Notes: generated by a model from the letters alone, not told the origin. DNA of 64,000 bases from an uncultured Roseovarius sp. (GCA_947496175.1 CANMBU010000003.1:588334-652333), one strand, 5' to 3'; counted from the stretch's first letter, positions 17,320-27,131 are shown. A program made the numbers and translations.

Positions 17320-18213
17320 GTGTTAAATTCGATGACCGGATTTGCCTCCGGCAAGGGCACGGACGGACGCTATAGCTGGACCTGGGAGCTGCGCGCCGTC
17401 AACGGCAAGGGGCTTGATCTGCGGTTGCGCGTGCCCGATTGGATCGAAGGTCTTGAAGCGGCCTTGCGCGCGCGAATGGGCAAGGCGCTGGACCGTGGCA
17501 ATGTTTCTGTAGGTCTGCGGGTGACACAAGAAGACGGCAGCAGTGCTGCCACGCTCGACATTCCATTTCTGGATCAGGTGCTGGACGCCATGTCCGAGAT
17601 CGAAACGCGCGCAATGGACAAAGGGCTCTCGCTTGCCCCGGCCAACGCGGCGGATGTTCTGGCGCTGCGGGGTGTGTTCGACACAAGTACGGATGAGACA
17701 CAGGATACAAGCGCATTGTCCAAAGCCCTGCTGGCAGATTTTGAAACGGTTTTGGCTGCATTCAAAGACATGCGCAGCACCGAGGGAGCTGCGCTGGAAG
17801 TGGTCCTGAATGAACGTGTGGAACAGATCGAAGGGCTCGTGGGTCAAGCCGCACATGCCGCAGAGCAACGCAAACCCGAAATCCAAGAGCATTTTCGGTC
17901 GGCCCTTGCGCGGGTGATGGACAACGCGGACGGCATGGACGAGGCGCGTGTCGCGCAGGAATTGGCGACGCTCGCTGTTAAGGCCGACGTGACCGAAGAG
18001 ATTGACCGCCTGCAGGCGCATGTGAAGGCCGCGCGTGATCTGATTTCCGGTGGAAGCCCGGTCGGCCGCAAGTTGGATTTCCTGTCGCAGGAATTCAACC
18101 GCGAGGCCAACACGCTCTGTTCCAAGGCGCAGAATGCGGCGCTGACCTCGATCGGGTTGGAGTTGAAAACCGTGATCGACCAGATGCGCGAACAGGTGCA
18201 GAATGTGGAATAG
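17320..18213 (+). CDS. yicC: YicC family endoribonuclease
   Basis: YicC/YloC family protein of 297 residues. The N-terminal SMTGFASG motif and WELRAVNGKGLDLRLRVPD are diagnostic, as is the C-terminal GRKLDFLSQEFNREANTLCSKAQNA. E. coli YicC has endoribonuclease activity and affects sRNA turnover. GTG 17320 is chosen, with AAGGAG nine bases upstream, so the protein starts MLNSMTGFA. It precedes gmk, a conserved arrangement. Confidence 0.9.
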   Translation: MLNSMTGFASGKGTDGRYSWTWELRAVNGKGLDLRLRVPDWIEGLEAALRARMGKALDRGNVSVGLRVTQEDGSSAATLDIPFLDQVLDAMSEIETRAMDKGLSLAPANAADVLALRGVFDTSTDETQDTSALSKALLADFETVLAAFKDMRSTEGAALEVVLNERVEQIEGLVGQAAHAAEQRKPEIQEHFRSALARVMDNADGMDEARVAQELATLAVKADVTEEIDRLQAHVKAARDLISGGSPVGRKLDFLSQEFNREANTLCSKAQNAALTSIGLELKTVIDQMREQVQNVE

Positions 18214-18270
18214 GGGTTTGCAGGCCGTGCGCTTGGGTATTTGTGACAAGAAAGAAGCCGGAGGATGGCG

Positions 18271-18912
18271 ATGACAGCGCGGCGTGGGCTTTTGATCATT
18301 TTGTCCTCGCCCTCGGGTGCGGGCAAATCGACCATGTCGAAATTGTTATGTTCTTGGGATCCTTCAATAAGCTTTTCTGTGTCTGCAACGACTCGAATTC
18401 CTCGCCAAGGAGAAATAGATGGCCAAGACTATCACTTTTTGACTGAAGCGGGATTCAAACAGAAAGTAAGTGCCGGTAAGATGTTGGAGCACGCTCAAGT
18501 ATTCGGACACTATTACGGCTCACCCTTGGAACCTGTTGAAACGTCAATTAGTGCCGGACGTGATGTTTTGTTTGACATCGATTGGCAGGGGGCTCAGCAG
18601 ATTCAAAATTCGGTTCTTGGACAACATACGCTTTCAATATTTTTGCTTCCTCCCTCTATAGATGAGTTGCACCGAAGACTTGTTAGCCGTGGGCAAGACA
18701 ACGATGAAGTTATAGCAAAAAGAATGCAAAAAAGTTGGGACGAGATCAGCCATTGGAACGAGTATGATTATGTACTTGTAAACGACGATCTCGTTGAAAC
18801 TGCCGAACGCCTGAAGGCAATTGTCAGCGTCACTAGGCTCAGACGCGTTCAGCAACCCGATCTCAATGCCCATGTGATGCGGCTGCAAGCCGAGTTTGAG
18901 GATCGCTCATGA
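18271..18912 (+). CDS. gmk: Guanylate kinase, with A+T-rich interior
   Basis: Phosphorylates GMP to GDP with ATP. Full-length 213 residues: P-loop [13 protein letters not shown]-binding [35 protein letters not shown] and the lid R-x-x-x-S-W-D-E. ATG 18271 has GGAGG six bases upstream; ATG 18265 is too close. Odd feature: three 60-base lines counted within 18361-18660 are 43, 45 and 35% G+C, while flanking lines in yicC and the next gene are 62-63%, and codon use changes accordingly, yet the reading frame and active-site motifs are intact. The last codons overlap the next gene (ATGA). Confidence 0.95.
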   Translation: MTARRGLLIILSSPSGAGKSTMSKLLCSWDPSISFSVSATTRIPRQGEIDGQDYHFLTEAGFKQKVSAGKMLEHAQVFGHYYGSPLEPVETSISAGRDVLFDIDWQGAQQIQNSVLGQHTLSIFLLPPSIDELHRRLVSRGQDNDEVIAKRMQKSWDEISHWNEYDYVLVNDDLVETAERLKAIVSVTRLRRVQQPDLNAHVMRLQAEFEDRS

Positions 18913-19430
18913 CGATTTATGCGCTTGACGATACGACGCCCGAGCTTGGGGCCGATGTTTGGGTGGCTCCGGATGCCAATGTGATCGGGAACGTCATTCT
19001 GGAAGAGGCCGTGTCGATTTGGTTCGGCTGTACGCTGCGCGGCGACAATGAACCCATTCGCGTCGGCAAAGGCAGCAATGTGCAAGAAAACGTGGTTATG
19101 CACACTGACCCGGGCTTTCCGCTGGTCATTGGTGTGGGATGCACGATTGGACACAAGGCGATGCTGCATGGCTGTCAGCTCGGGGAAAATACGCTCATCG
19201 GGATGGGCGCCACCGTGCTCAACGGCGCCAAGATCGGCAAGAACTGCCTGATCGGGGCAGGAGCGCTGATCACCGAAGGCAAGGAAATTCCCGATGGCAG
19301 CCTTGTCATGGGCGCCCCCGGTAAAGTGGTGCGTCAGTTAGACGAGGCAGGTATTGCCGACATGACCCGCGCCGCGCGGCATTATCAGGCCAATGCAAAA
19401 CGGTTTCGCGCAGGTTTAAAGCCTGTTTAG
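18909..19430 (+). CDS. Gamma carbonic anhydrase-like protein (YrdA/PaaY type)
   Basis: Left-handed beta-helix trimer protein, 173 residues, made of hexapeptide repeats ([35 protein letters not shown]). The metal-binding His residues are in VVMHTD and IGHKAMLHG. The motif [22 protein letters not shown] is typical of the gamma-CA family, some members of which hydrate CO2 and others are inactive. It overlaps gmk by four bases and is followed 12 bases later by phoR. Confidence 0.85.
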   Translation: MTIYALDDTTPELGADVWVAPDANVIGNVILEEAVSIWFGCTLRGDNEPIRVGKGSNVQENVVMHTDPGFPLVIGVGCTIGHKAMLHGCQLGENTLIGMGATVLNGAKIGKNCLIGAGALITEGKEIPDGSLVMGAPGKVVRQLDEAGIADMTRAARHYQANAKRFRAGLKPV

Positions 19431-19442
19431 GGGCGGTGCGCG

Positions 19443-20501
19443 ATGACCGAAGGGCATATCGACACGCTCCTTGAGGCCATACCGCTTCCGTCTGTTCTGA
19501 TCGGTCAGGATGAGCGCATTCAAGGGGTCAATGCGCGGGGCATTGAGCTTTTGGGGCAGGGGATCCGGGGGCGGCACTTTATCACCGCAATCCGCCAACC
19601 CACGGTTTTGGATGCCATTGAGGCCTGTCTTCGGGATCATAGGCCACAAAAGGCGCGCTACCTGTCCAGTGACGGCGCTCAGGACACGGCCTATCAGGTC
19701 AGTTGTTCTGCGGTAGAAACCAATGACGGCACCAGCGTGCTGATGTGCTTTGAAGATGTCACACCGATTGAGCAAATCGGCCAGATGCGCCGCGATTTTG
19801 TGGCCAATGTCAGCCATGAATTGCGCAGCCCGCTCACAGCTCTTTTGGGGTTCATCGAAACCTTGCAGGGCCCGGCGCGCGATGATCCGGCGGCAGCAGA
19901 ACGGTTCTTAGGCACGATGCAGGAAGAGGCCAGCCGCATGGAGCGGTTGGTCAAAGACCTCCTATCGCTCAGCCGGGTTGAGGCGCAGGAACGTGTGCGT
20001 CCCACGGAGCCGGTTGATTTGGTGGCCACGTTACACACAGTGATACATGCCAATGCGCCGCTCTTGCAGGACGCGGAGGTGACTTGTTCGCTCGATGCTG
20101 AGGTGGACACGCTCATCGTCCCCGGCGACGCCGATCAGCTGCAACAGGTTTTCACCAACCTGATCGAAAACGCCGTCAAATATGGAGGGGATGGCAAAAC
20201 TGTGCGGATTTCCATCCGCACCGACGAAGAGGACCCGTCCTTACGCGGGCCGTCCGCGACCGTGGAGGTCGCAGATCAGGGACCCGGCATTGATGGCGTC
20301 CATATCCCGCGTCTGACCGAACGGTTTTATCGCATCGATAGCCACCGCTCACGAGAAATGGGGGGCACCGGTCTTGGGCTGGCCATCGTCAAACATATCG
20401 TGAATCGCCACAGGGGACGTTTGCGAATCCAATCGGTGTCAGGGCAGGGAAGCCGATTTCTTGTTATTTTGCCTCGGGACCTCCCTGCGGCGATAGCATA
20501 A
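19443..20501 (+). CDS. phoR: Phosphate regulon sensor kinase PhoR, cytosolic form
   Basis: Histidine kinase of 352 residues that pairs with PhoB. It has a PAS domain (about 5-110), HisKA with phosphorylated His in FVANVSHELRSPLTALLG, and a HATPase_c domain with NLIENAVKYGG, DQGPGIDG and GGTGLGLAIV. Unlike E. coli PhoR it shows no N-terminal membrane helices, so it is probably soluble and senses via PstSCAB-PhoU contacts. Upstream of pstS with the Pho box in between; phoB closes the cluster. Confidence 0.9.
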   Translation: MTEGHIDTLLEAIPLPSVLIGQDERIQGVNARGIELLGQGIRGRHFITAIRQPTVLDAIEACLRDHRPQKARYLSSDGAQDTAYQVSCSAVETNDGTSVLMCFEDVTPIEQIGQMRRDFVANVSHELRSPLTALLGFIETLQGPARDDPAAAERFLGTMQEEASRMERLVKDLLSLSRVEAQERVRPTEPVDLVATLHTVIHANAPLLQDAEVTCSLDAEVDTLIVPGDADQLQQVFTNLIENAVKYGGDGKTVRISIRTDEEDPSLRGPSATVEVADQGPGIDGVHIPRLTERFYRIDSHRSREMGGTGLGLAIVKHIVNRHRGRLRIQSVSGQGSRFLVILPRDLPAAIA

Positions 20502-20538
20502 AATCCCTTGTATTCAGATTCTTAAACAAAGATTTGCG

Positions 20539-20594
20539 TTGTCATAAAACTGTTACGCAGATGTAACAAAAGCGTCTTGCGCTCTCTTTACATA
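20539..20594 (+). promoter_or_regulatory. Pho box and -10 element of pstS
   Basis: Three 7-base half-sites in the same direction at 11-base steps: TTGTCAT (20539), CTGTTAC (20550) and ATGTAAC (20561), matching PhoB consensus CTGTCAT. A TACATA -10 (20589-20594) follows at the distance expected where the Pho box replaces the -35. The short stem GGTCACC/GGTGACC (20604-20621) lies in the leader. Confidence 0.85.
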
Positions 20595-20647
20595 CGGGGG
20601 GCAGGTCACCGGGCGGTGACCGCGAGATCTGATATCAGGAGCATCAA

Positions 20648-21706
20648 ATGTCCTTTGTGAAACTGACGGCCTCTGGCCTGGCAATCGCGGCCGTGTCGGC
20701 CACAACCGCAGCCGCGCGCGACAACGTGCAAGTCGCCGGTTCTTCTACTGTGTTGCCTTACGCCTCTATTGTGGCGGAAGCCTTTGGCGAAAACTTCGAC
20801 TTTCCGACACCTGTCGTGGAATCAGGCGGGTCATCCGCTGGCTTGAAACGGTTCTGTGACGGCGTTGGGGAAAACACGATTGATATCGCCAATGCCTCAC
20901 GTCAAATCCGTGAGAACGAGATCAAAGTCTGCGCCGCTAACGGTGTGACGGACATTATCGAGGTGCGTGTGGGCTATGACGGCATTGTTTTCGCAAGCCA
21001 GAAAACTGGGCCGGAGTTTAACGCCTTTGAAGCGTCAGATTGGTTCAACGCCCTTAGCCCGATGATCGTCAAAGATGGCGCACTGGTGGAAAACACCAAC
21101 ACCACATGGGCAGATGCCAACCCCGACCTGCCTGCCGTTGAGATCGCGGCCTTTATCCCGGGCACCAAGCACGGCACCCGCGAAGTGTTCGAGGAAAAAG
21201 TGCTGGTTGAGGGCTGCAAAGCCACGGGCGCTTATGACCTTTATCTCGCCGCAGCTGAGGGTGACGACGAAAAGGCCAAGAAGAAAGCCGCCAAGAGCGC
21301 CTGCTACGAAGTGCGCACAGATGGCAAATCTGTCGACATCGATGGCGACTACACCGAAACGCTGGCCCGCATTGACAGCAACAGCGACGGCATCGGTGTC
21401 TTTGGTCTGGCGTTTTACGAGAACAACACCGACAAGCTGAAAGTGGCCACCATGGGAGGGATTGCGCCCTCTACCGAGACCATTGCATCGGGTGAATATC
21501 CCGTGTCGCGTCCGCTCTTTTTCTACATCAAGAAGGCACATATCGGTGTGATCCCGGGCCTGAAAGAGTTTGCTGAATTCTTCGTGGCTGATGAGATCGC
21601 AGGCCCAGACGGACCATTGGCAGAATATGGTCTCGTCTCAGACCCAGAACTGGGTGAGACGCAAACCATTGTGAGCGACGAACAGACACTGGGCCAGGGG
21701 TCATAA
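20648..21706 (+). CDS. pstS: Phosphate ABC transporter, periplasmic binding protein
   Basis: Periplasmic phosphate-binding protein of 352 residues. Signal peptide (about 1-23, ending TAAARD), then the phosphate-binding loops VAGSSTVLPYA, SGGSSAGLKRFCDG, DIANASRQI and HGTREVFEE. First gene under the Pho box. A strong hairpin after its stop probably keeps its mRNA level above that of pstC. Confidence 0.95.
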   Translation: MSFVKLTASGLAIAAVSATTAAARDNVQVAGSSTVLPYASIVAEAFGENFDFPTPVVESGGSSAGLKRFCDGVGENTIDIANASRQIRENEIKVCAANGVTDIIEVRVGYDGIVFASQKTGPEFNAFEASDWFNALSPMIVKDGALVENTNTTWADANPDLPAVEIAAFIPGTKHGTREVFEEKVLVEGCKATGAYDLYLAAAEGDDEKAKKKAAKSACYEVRTDGKSVDIDGDYTETLARIDSNSDGIGVFGLAFYENNTDKLKVATMGGIAPSTETIASGEYPVSRPLFFYIKKAHIGVIPGLKEFAEFFVADEIAGPDGPLAEYGLVSDPELGETQTIVSDEQTLGQGS

Positions 21707-21723
21707 GGCCTAAAGCCGGAATC

Positions 21724-21754
21724 GGCGGCGGGGCGACCCGCCGCCTTCGTTTTG
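21724..21754 (+). terminator. Attenuator hairpin between pstS and pstC
   Basis: Perfect 9-bp stem GGCGGCGGG/CCCGCCGCC (21724-21745) with GCGA loop and TTCGTTTT after it. The weak T-run suggests partial termination or 3' protection, common after binding-protein genes. Confidence 0.65.
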
Positions 21755-21791
21755 CTCTTCGGGGCGTTGAACAACTTGGGACGGGGGACCC

Positions 21792-23255
21792 ATGCCTGCA
21801 CTCTGGCTTGTTGTGATTGCGCTGGCGCTGGCCACGCTTGGGTTTTTCCTCGGTCGCCCAAGGGCATTGGCCACTGGCGGCGGCGATATCCGGGCGCTGC
21901 ATTCGCGGCCGGCTTATTACGGGTGGAACGTCGCGCTCTCCTCACTCGTCCCGGCAATGGGCGTCCTTCTCATCTGGATGCTGGTGCAAAGCTTTGTGGT
22001 CAACTCGACCGTTGCCGCCGATTTCCCAGCGCAGGCAGTGCCGGAAGACCAGACCTTGTCGCTGGTCATGAGCGATGTGGGACGCGTGGCGGCAGGGATC
22101 GACCTGGCTGTGCGCCGCGGCGTGATCAGCGAAACGGACGCGCAGAACCTTCAGGTAGGTGGTAGCAACATCCGCGATCTTCTGGCGCAAGTGGGCAAAC
22201 CGCTTGCCTCAGACGTCATCGAACCCGTCCTAACCGCGGCTCAGGAGTATCGCGCGCTGGCCAGCACGGGCAATACGTTGCGCGGCGTTGCTGTGCTGGG
22301 CGTGGCCCTGCTTGGCTTTGGCTTTGCGTTTTTACGCACCAACAGCACATTTCGCGCCCGAAACGTGGTGGAAAGCGGCATCAGGACGCTGCTTGTCCTC
22401 GCGGCCTGCCTGGCCGTTCTGACCACGCTGGGTATTGTTCTGTCCCTTGTGTTCAACACGATTGAATTCTTCAAGATCTACCCCGCCTCAGAGTTTTTCC
22501 TGTCTCTGACATGGGCACCCAGTTTCGGGGGCGGGTCCGAGCTTGGCATCGCGCCATTGTTATGGGGAACGTTCTATATCTCAATTATTGCGCTCGCCGT
22601 GGCGGTGCCCATCGGGCTTTTTTCAGCGATCTACCTCTCGGAATACGCCACGCCAAAGGTCCGCGCGCTCGCCAAACCTCTGATCGAAGTTCTGGCGGGT
22701 ATCCCGACCATTGTGTACGGCCTGTTCGCGCTTTTGACCGTTGGACCATTGCTCGTCTCCGTCTTTGGCGATGACGGCGTCGGCATTATGCAGGCAGGCA
22801 CAGCCGTCATGACGGCGGGGCTTGTGATGGGCATCATGCTTATTCCCTTTGTCAGCTCGCTTAGCGATGACATCATCAACGCGGTGCCACAGGCGATGCG
22901 GGATGGCTCCTTTGGCCTGGGGGCGACAAAATCGGAGACCATCCGGCAGGTGATCCTGCCCGCAGCCTTGCCGGGCATCGTCGGCGCCATCCTTCTGGCG
23001 GCCTCCCGCGCGATCGGCGAGACCATGATCGTGGTGTTGGGGGCAGGGGCGGCGGCGCGACTGTCGCTCAATCCGTTCGATGCCATGACCACAGTCACCG
23101 CCAAGATCGTCAGTCAGCTGACTGGTGATGCCGATTTCGCCAGCCCCGAAGCACTGGTGGCTTTTGCCCTTGGGATGACGCTTTTTGTGATCACCCTGGG
23201 GCTTAACGTGCTGGCTCTCTACATCGTGCGCAAATACCGGGAGCAGTACGAATGA
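21792..23255 (+). CDS. pstC: Phosphate ABC transporter permease PstC
   Basis: Inner-membrane permease of 487 residues, longer than E. coli PstC because of an N-terminal extension with extra hydrophobic helices (about 1-25 and 45-70) and a soluble domain before the transport core. The ABC coupling segment (EAA loop) ATKSETIRQVILPAALPGIVGAI is near residue 380. Such extended PstC/PstA pairs are normal in alphaproteobacteria. Overlaps pstA by four bases. Confidence 0.93.
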   Translation: MPALWLVVIALALATLGFFLGRPRALATGGGDIRALHSRPAYYGWNVALSSLVPAMGVLLIWMLVQSFVVNSTVAADFPAQAVPEDQTLSLVMSDVGRVAAGIDLAVRRGVISETDAQNLQVGGSNIRDLLAQVGKPLASDVIEPVLTAAQEYRALASTGNTLRGVAVLGVALLGFGFAFLRTNSTFRARNVVESGIRTLLVLAACLAVLTTLGIVLSLVFNTIEFFKIYPASEFFLSLTWAPSFGGGSELGIAPLLWGTFYISIIALAVAVPIGLFSAIYLSEYATPKVRALAKPLIEVLAGIPTIVYGLFALLTVGPLLVSVFGDDGVGIMQAGTAVMTAGLVMGIMLIPFVSSLSDDIINAVPQAMRDGSFGLGATKSETIRQVILPAALPGIVGAILLAASRAIGETMIVVLGAGAAARLSLNPFDAMTTVTAKIVSQLTGDADFASPEALVAFALGMTLFVITLGLNVLALYIVRKYREQYE

Positions 23256-24607
23256 CCGACGCGACATTCTCCGACGGCGGGGCCAAAGCACAAGGTGGGT
23301 CTCTAACGGCGCAGGACGACCGCACACGCCGCCGCAACCGCGCCGAAACTCGGTTCAAGGCCTATGGCATTGCCGCGATCTGCACCGGGCTGTTCTTTCT
23401 CGTCGTTCTGGTGACGTCTATTCTTTACAATGGTGTGGGTGCGTTTCAGCAAAGTTTTGTCAACGTGTCGGTCTATCTCGACCCTGCCAAGCTTGACAAA
23501 AACGGGGCGCGCAACATCGAAGATATCAAGAAGGTCTCGACCTTCGGCTATGCGCCACTGATCCAGAATGCGCTGCTGGAAGAGGTTGCAAAGAACAGCA
23601 TCGACACACCTTTGGAAAAAGCCAAGGACATGAAAAACCTGCTCTCTGCCTCCGCGGCGGCTGAGGTGCGGGACTACGTGATCGCCAACCCGGACATGAT
23701 CGGTGAAACCGTGGACTTCCGGCTTCTGGCCTCGTCCCGAGTGGATGGGTATCTCAAGGGCCGCGTCAGCCGCGAGAGTGTGGCCGATGACAAGAATATC
23801 TCGGTCGAACAGCTTGATCTGACAGATCAATTCCGGGATGCGGGCGTGATTTCAAAGTCTTTTAACATGGCCTTCATCACGGGCTCGGACGCCTCAGAAA
23901 GCCGCCCGGAATCCGCGGGTATTGGCGTCAGTATGCTTGGGTCGTTTTTCATGATGCTCGTGGTTCTTGTGCTCAGCCTGCCCATTGGCGTGGCGGCTTC
24001 CATCTATCTGGAAGAGTTCGCACCCAAGAACCGGTTCACCGACCTCATTGAAGTGAACATCTCTAACCTCGCTGCGGTGCCTTCGATTGTCTTTGGCATC
24101 CTTGGGCTGGCCGCGTTCATTCAGTTCATGCACCTGCCGCAATCGGCACCGCTTGTGGGGGGGCTTGTCCTCACGCTGATGACCCTGCCGACAATCATCA
24201 TTTCCACACGTGCCTCGCTGAAATCCGTGCCGCCTTCCATTCGCGACGCGGCTCTGGGCGTGGGCGCATCGAAAATGCAGTCGGTGTTTCACCACGTGCT
24301 GCCACTGGCCATGCCGGGTATCCTGACCGGGACAATCATTGGCCTCGCACAAGCCTTGGGCGAAACCGCTCCGCTTTTGCTCATAGGCATGGTGGGCTAT
24401 ATCGCTACCAATTATCCCGACAGCGTAGCGTCCGGTTTTGTTGATCCCAACTCGGCCATCCCGGCGCAGATCTACCAATGGGCCACGCGGGCCGATCCGG
24501 CCTTTTACGAACGCGCCTGGGGCGGGATCATCGTGCTTTTGGTCTTTCTTCTGACTATGAACATCATCGCCATTCTGCTGCGCCGCAAGTTCGAGCGCCG
24601 CTGGTAA
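23252..24607 (+). CDS. pstA: Phosphate ABC transporter permease PstA
   Basis: Second permease subunit, 451 residues, also with a long extra region: one helix at about 45-67, then a soluble stretch to about 225, then the core helices. EAA loop GASKMQSVFHHVLPLAMPGILTG. Coupled to pstC through an ATGA overlap and followed by pstB after 24 bases. Confidence 0.93.
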   Translation: MTDATFSDGGAKAQGGSLTAQDDRTRRRNRAETRFKAYGIAAICTGLFFLVVLVTSILYNGVGAFQQSFVNVSVYLDPAKLDKNGARNIEDIKKVSTFGYAPLIQNALLEEVAKNSIDTPLEKAKDMKNLLSASAAAEVRDYVIANPDMIGETVDFRLLASSRVDGYLKGRVSRESVADDKNISVEQLDLTDQFRDAGVISKSFNMAFITGSDASESRPESAGIGVSMLGSFFMMLVVLVLSLPIGVAASIYLEEFAPKNRFTDLIEVNISNLAAVPSIVFGILGLAAFIQFMHLPQSAPLVGGLVLTLMTLPTIIISTRASLKSVPPSIRDAALGVGASKMQSVFHHVLPLAMPGILTGTIIGLAQALGETAPLLLIGMVGYIATNYPDSVASGFVDPNSAIPAQIYQWATRADPAFYERAWGGIIVLLVFLLTMNIIAILLRRKFERRW

Positions 24608-24631
24608 ACGCGGGCTTAAGGAGCTACGCCA

Positions 24632-25429
24632 ATGTATGACACGCCAATTCTGGAGAAGCCTGTGGACCAGAAAGACATTAAATTCGCAGCCCGCGGGGTG
24701 CAGGTCTATTATGGCGACAATCACGCCATCAAGGATGTGGATGTCGATCTGGAAGACAAAACCGTTACCGCTTTCATCGGCCCATCAGGGTGCGGCAAGT
24801 CAACTTTTCTGCGTTGCCTCAACAGGATGAACGACACAATTGATGTGTGCCGTGTCGAGGGGGATATCCAACTCGACGGCGAAGATATCTACGACAAACG
24901 CGTCGATCCGGTACAGTTGCGTGCCAAGGTTGGCATGGTGTTTCAAAAGCCGAATCCGTTCCCCAAGTCGATCTATGACAACGTTGCCTACGGCCCTCGC
25001 ATTCACGGATTGGCCGGGAACAAGGCCGAGCTGGATGAGATTGTCGAGAAATCCCTACGCCGCGCCGCGATCTGGGGCGAGGTGAAAGATCGCCTTGATG
25101 CACCTGGCACCGGCCTCTCGGGTGGTCAGCAACAAAGGCTCTGCATTGCACGCGCCGTGGCGACAGAGCCTGAAGTTCTTTTGATGGATGAGCCATGCTC
25201 AGCCCTTGACCCGATTGCCACGGCACAGGTTGAGGAGTTGATCGACGAGCTGCGCGAGAATTATTCGGTGGTCATTGTCACCCATTCCATGCAGCAGGCC
25301 GCGCGAGTGAGCCAGAAAACCGCATTTTTTCATCTGGGCAATCTGGTGGAGTTTGGCGAGACCAGCCACATTTTCACCAATCCCACAGATGAGCGCACGG
25401 AAAGTTACATCACAGGCCGGATAGGCTAG
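24632..25429 (+). CDS. pstB: Phosphate ABC transporter ATPase PstB
   Basis: Cytosolic ATPase of 265 residues. Walker [11 protein letters not shown]-loop [13 protein letters not shown], signature [14 protein letters not shown], Walker [14 protein letters not shown] and switch VIVTHSM are all intact. Eight bases before phoU. Confidence 0.97.
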   Translation: MYDTPILEKPVDQKDIKFAARGVQVYYGDNHAIKDVDVDLEDKTVTAFIGPSGCGKSTFLRCLNRMNDTIDVCRVEGDIQLDGEDIYDKRVDPVQLRAKVGMVFQKPNPFPKSIYDNVAYGPRIHGLAGNKAELDEIVEKSLRRAAIWGEVKDRLDAPGTGLSGGQQQRLCIARAVATEPEVLLMDEPCSALDPIATAQVEELIDELRENYSVVIVTHSMQQAARVSQKTAFFHLGNLVEFGETSHIFTNPTDERTESYITGRIG

Positions 25430-25437
25430 GAGCAGCG

Positions 25438-26157
25438 ATGCAGGACGAACATATTTCCTCAGCGTTTGACCGCGACCTTGAAACGGTCCAGGCGATGATC
25501 ATGAAAATGGGCGGGATGGTCGAAGAGGCCATTTTGAATGCGGCCCTCTCGCTGGAAACCGGAGATGAAGAGCTGGCCGAACAGGTGCGTGCCGGGGACA
25601 AGGCGATTGACGCGCTCGAAGAGCAGATTGATCAGGCGACAGCGCGCATCATCGCGCTGCGTGCGCCGACAGCGATTGATTTGCGTGTCATTCTGACAGT
25701 GATGAAAATCGCCTCCAATCTGGAACGCATTGGCGACTACGCCAAGAACATGGCCAAGCGGACCACGGTTCTGGCGCAAATGACGCCGATCAATGGGGCC
25801 GCCGCTTCCCTCCGTCGGATGGCGCGGGAAACCGAACGCATGCTGCGCGACGCGCTTGATGCGTATATCCAGCGGGATGACAAGCTGGCGCTGGAAGTGA
25901 TCGCGCGCGATCACGACGTGGACCAGATGTACAACGCGCTCTTCCGCGAATTCCTGACCTTCATGATGGAGGATCCGCGCAACATCACGCCCTGTATGCA
26001 TTTGCACTTTATTGCCAAGAACGTCGAGCGGATGGGCGATCATGTGACCAATATTGCGGAACAGGTGGTGTACCTGGTGACCGGCGCCGTCCCCGAAGAC
26101 AGTCGGCCCAAGAGCGACACAACCTCGGTCGATCCCGAGGCGTCTCAGGTCGAATAG
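25438..26157 (+). CDS. phoU: Phosphate signalling protein PhoU
   Basis: Negative regulator (239 residues) that links PstSCAB to PhoR. Two three-helix PhoU repeats, each with the metal-binding motif: ERIGDYAKNMAKR (about residues 99-111) and ERMGDHVTNIAEQ (about 198-210). Its acidic Thr/Ser-rich tail is unremarkable. It lies between pstB and phoB, 18 bases from the latter. Confidence 0.95.
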   Translation: MQDEHISSAFDRDLETVQAMIMKMGGMVEEAILNAALSLETGDEELAEQVRAGDKAIDALEEQIDQATARIIALRAPTAIDLRVILTVMKIASNLERIGDYAKNMAKRTTVLAQMTPINGAAASLRRMARETERMLRDALDAYIQRDDKLALEVIARDHDVDQMYNALFREFLTFMMEDPRNITPCMHLHFIAKNVERMGDHVTNIAEQVVYLVTGAVPEDSRPKSDTTSVDPEASQVE

Positions 26158-26175
26158 CGCGGAGACTGGCGTGAT

Positions 26176-26865
26176 ATGACACCCCAACAACCCAGTGTTC
26201 TATTGGTCGAGGACGAACCGGCCCAGCGCGAGGTTCTGGCCTACAACCTTGAGGCCGATGGCTTTGCTGTGACCAGTGCCGGCAATGGGGAAGAGGCGTT
26301 GATGCTTGTGGAAGAGGCCGCTCCAGATGTGATCCTGCTCGACTGGATGTTGCCCAATGTCTCAGGCATCGAGGTGTGCCGCCGCCTCAAGACCCGCCCC
26401 GAGACGCGCAATGTCCCGATCATAATGATTTCCGCCCGATCTGAGGAAGTGGACCGGGTGCGCGGCCTTGAGACCGGGGCCGATGATTATGTGATCAAAC
26501 CCTATTCGGTGATCGAATTGATGGCCCGGGTGCGCGCGCAATTGCGGCGCACGCGGCCTTCTACAGTAGGCCAGCGGCTAGAATACCAAGATATCGTGCT
26601 CGATTCTGAGACCCACCGCGTCACACGTAACGGCAAAGAGCTAAAGCTTGGTCCAACTGAGTTCCGGCTTTTGACGACCTTCATGGAAAAACCAGGCCGC
26701 GTCTGGAGCCGTGAACAGCTTCTGGACAGGGTCTGGGGGCGCGACATCTATGTCGACACCCGCACCGTGGATGTCCATATCGGCCGCCTGCGCAAGACGC
26801 TTTGTGCGCACGGTGACAAAGATCCTCTGCGCACGGTCCGCGGTGCGGGGTATAGCTTGGGCTGA
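26176..26865 (+). CDS. phoB: Phosphate regulon response regulator PhoB
   Basis: OmpR-family DNA-binding response regulator, 229 residues. Receiver domain with phosphorylated Asp56 (ILLDWMLPN) and Lys in VIKPYS; C-terminal winged helix with GPTEFRLLTTFMEKPGRVWSR (split across its recognition region) and VDVHIGRLRKTL. Expected to bind the Pho box at 20539. Last gene of the cluster. Confidence 0.95.
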   Translation: MTPQQPSVLLVEDEPAQREVLAYNLEADGFAVTSAGNGEEALMLVEEAAPDVILLDWMLPNVSGIEVCRRLKTRPETRNVPIIMISARSEEVDRVRGLETGADDYVIKPYSVIELMARVRAQLRRTRPSTVGQRLEYQDIVLDSETHRVTRNGKELKLGPTEFRLLTTFMEKPGRVWSREQLLDRVWGRDIYVDTRTVDVHIGRLRKTLCAHGDKDPLRTVRGAGYSLG

Positions 26866-26952
26866 AGGCTGGTTTGCCGGGAAATCCACCTCTCCTTAGT
26901 TGCCGACATCGTCGACAAGTTTTGGATATGACGACAAAGTTTGCCCGAAGAA

Positions 26953-27131
26953 TCATAACCTTTCGACTTGGTAGGGGGTCAAGTCTATGTTTGGTTTTGA
27001 GCCCGCAACTATGTCTGCAACAACTTTGCCCGTTTTGGGCGCCATCATCAAACCGTAGTGGCTGTGACCGAAGGCCGTAATCAAGTTTGGAAACGCCTTG
27101 ATTTCTCCGATACTCGGCAAACTGGCCGGTC
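26953..27131 (-). pseudogene. C-terminal remnant of a DadA-like FAD amine oxidoreductase
   Basis: Reading the minus strand, an open frame of about 58 codons ends at TGA 26955-26953. It contains FPNLITAFGHSHYGLMM, AGSKPNIDLTPYQVERL and, earlier, LPSIGE, which match the very C-terminus of D-amino-acid dehydrogenase/glycine-oxidase-type FAD enzymes (FAFGHGHLGLT...). There is no start codon or FAD-binding part; the fragment begins at the stop codon of the DUF502 gene. It looks like the tail of a gene whose body was deleted or replaced. Not translated as far as can be seen. Confidence 0.75.
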
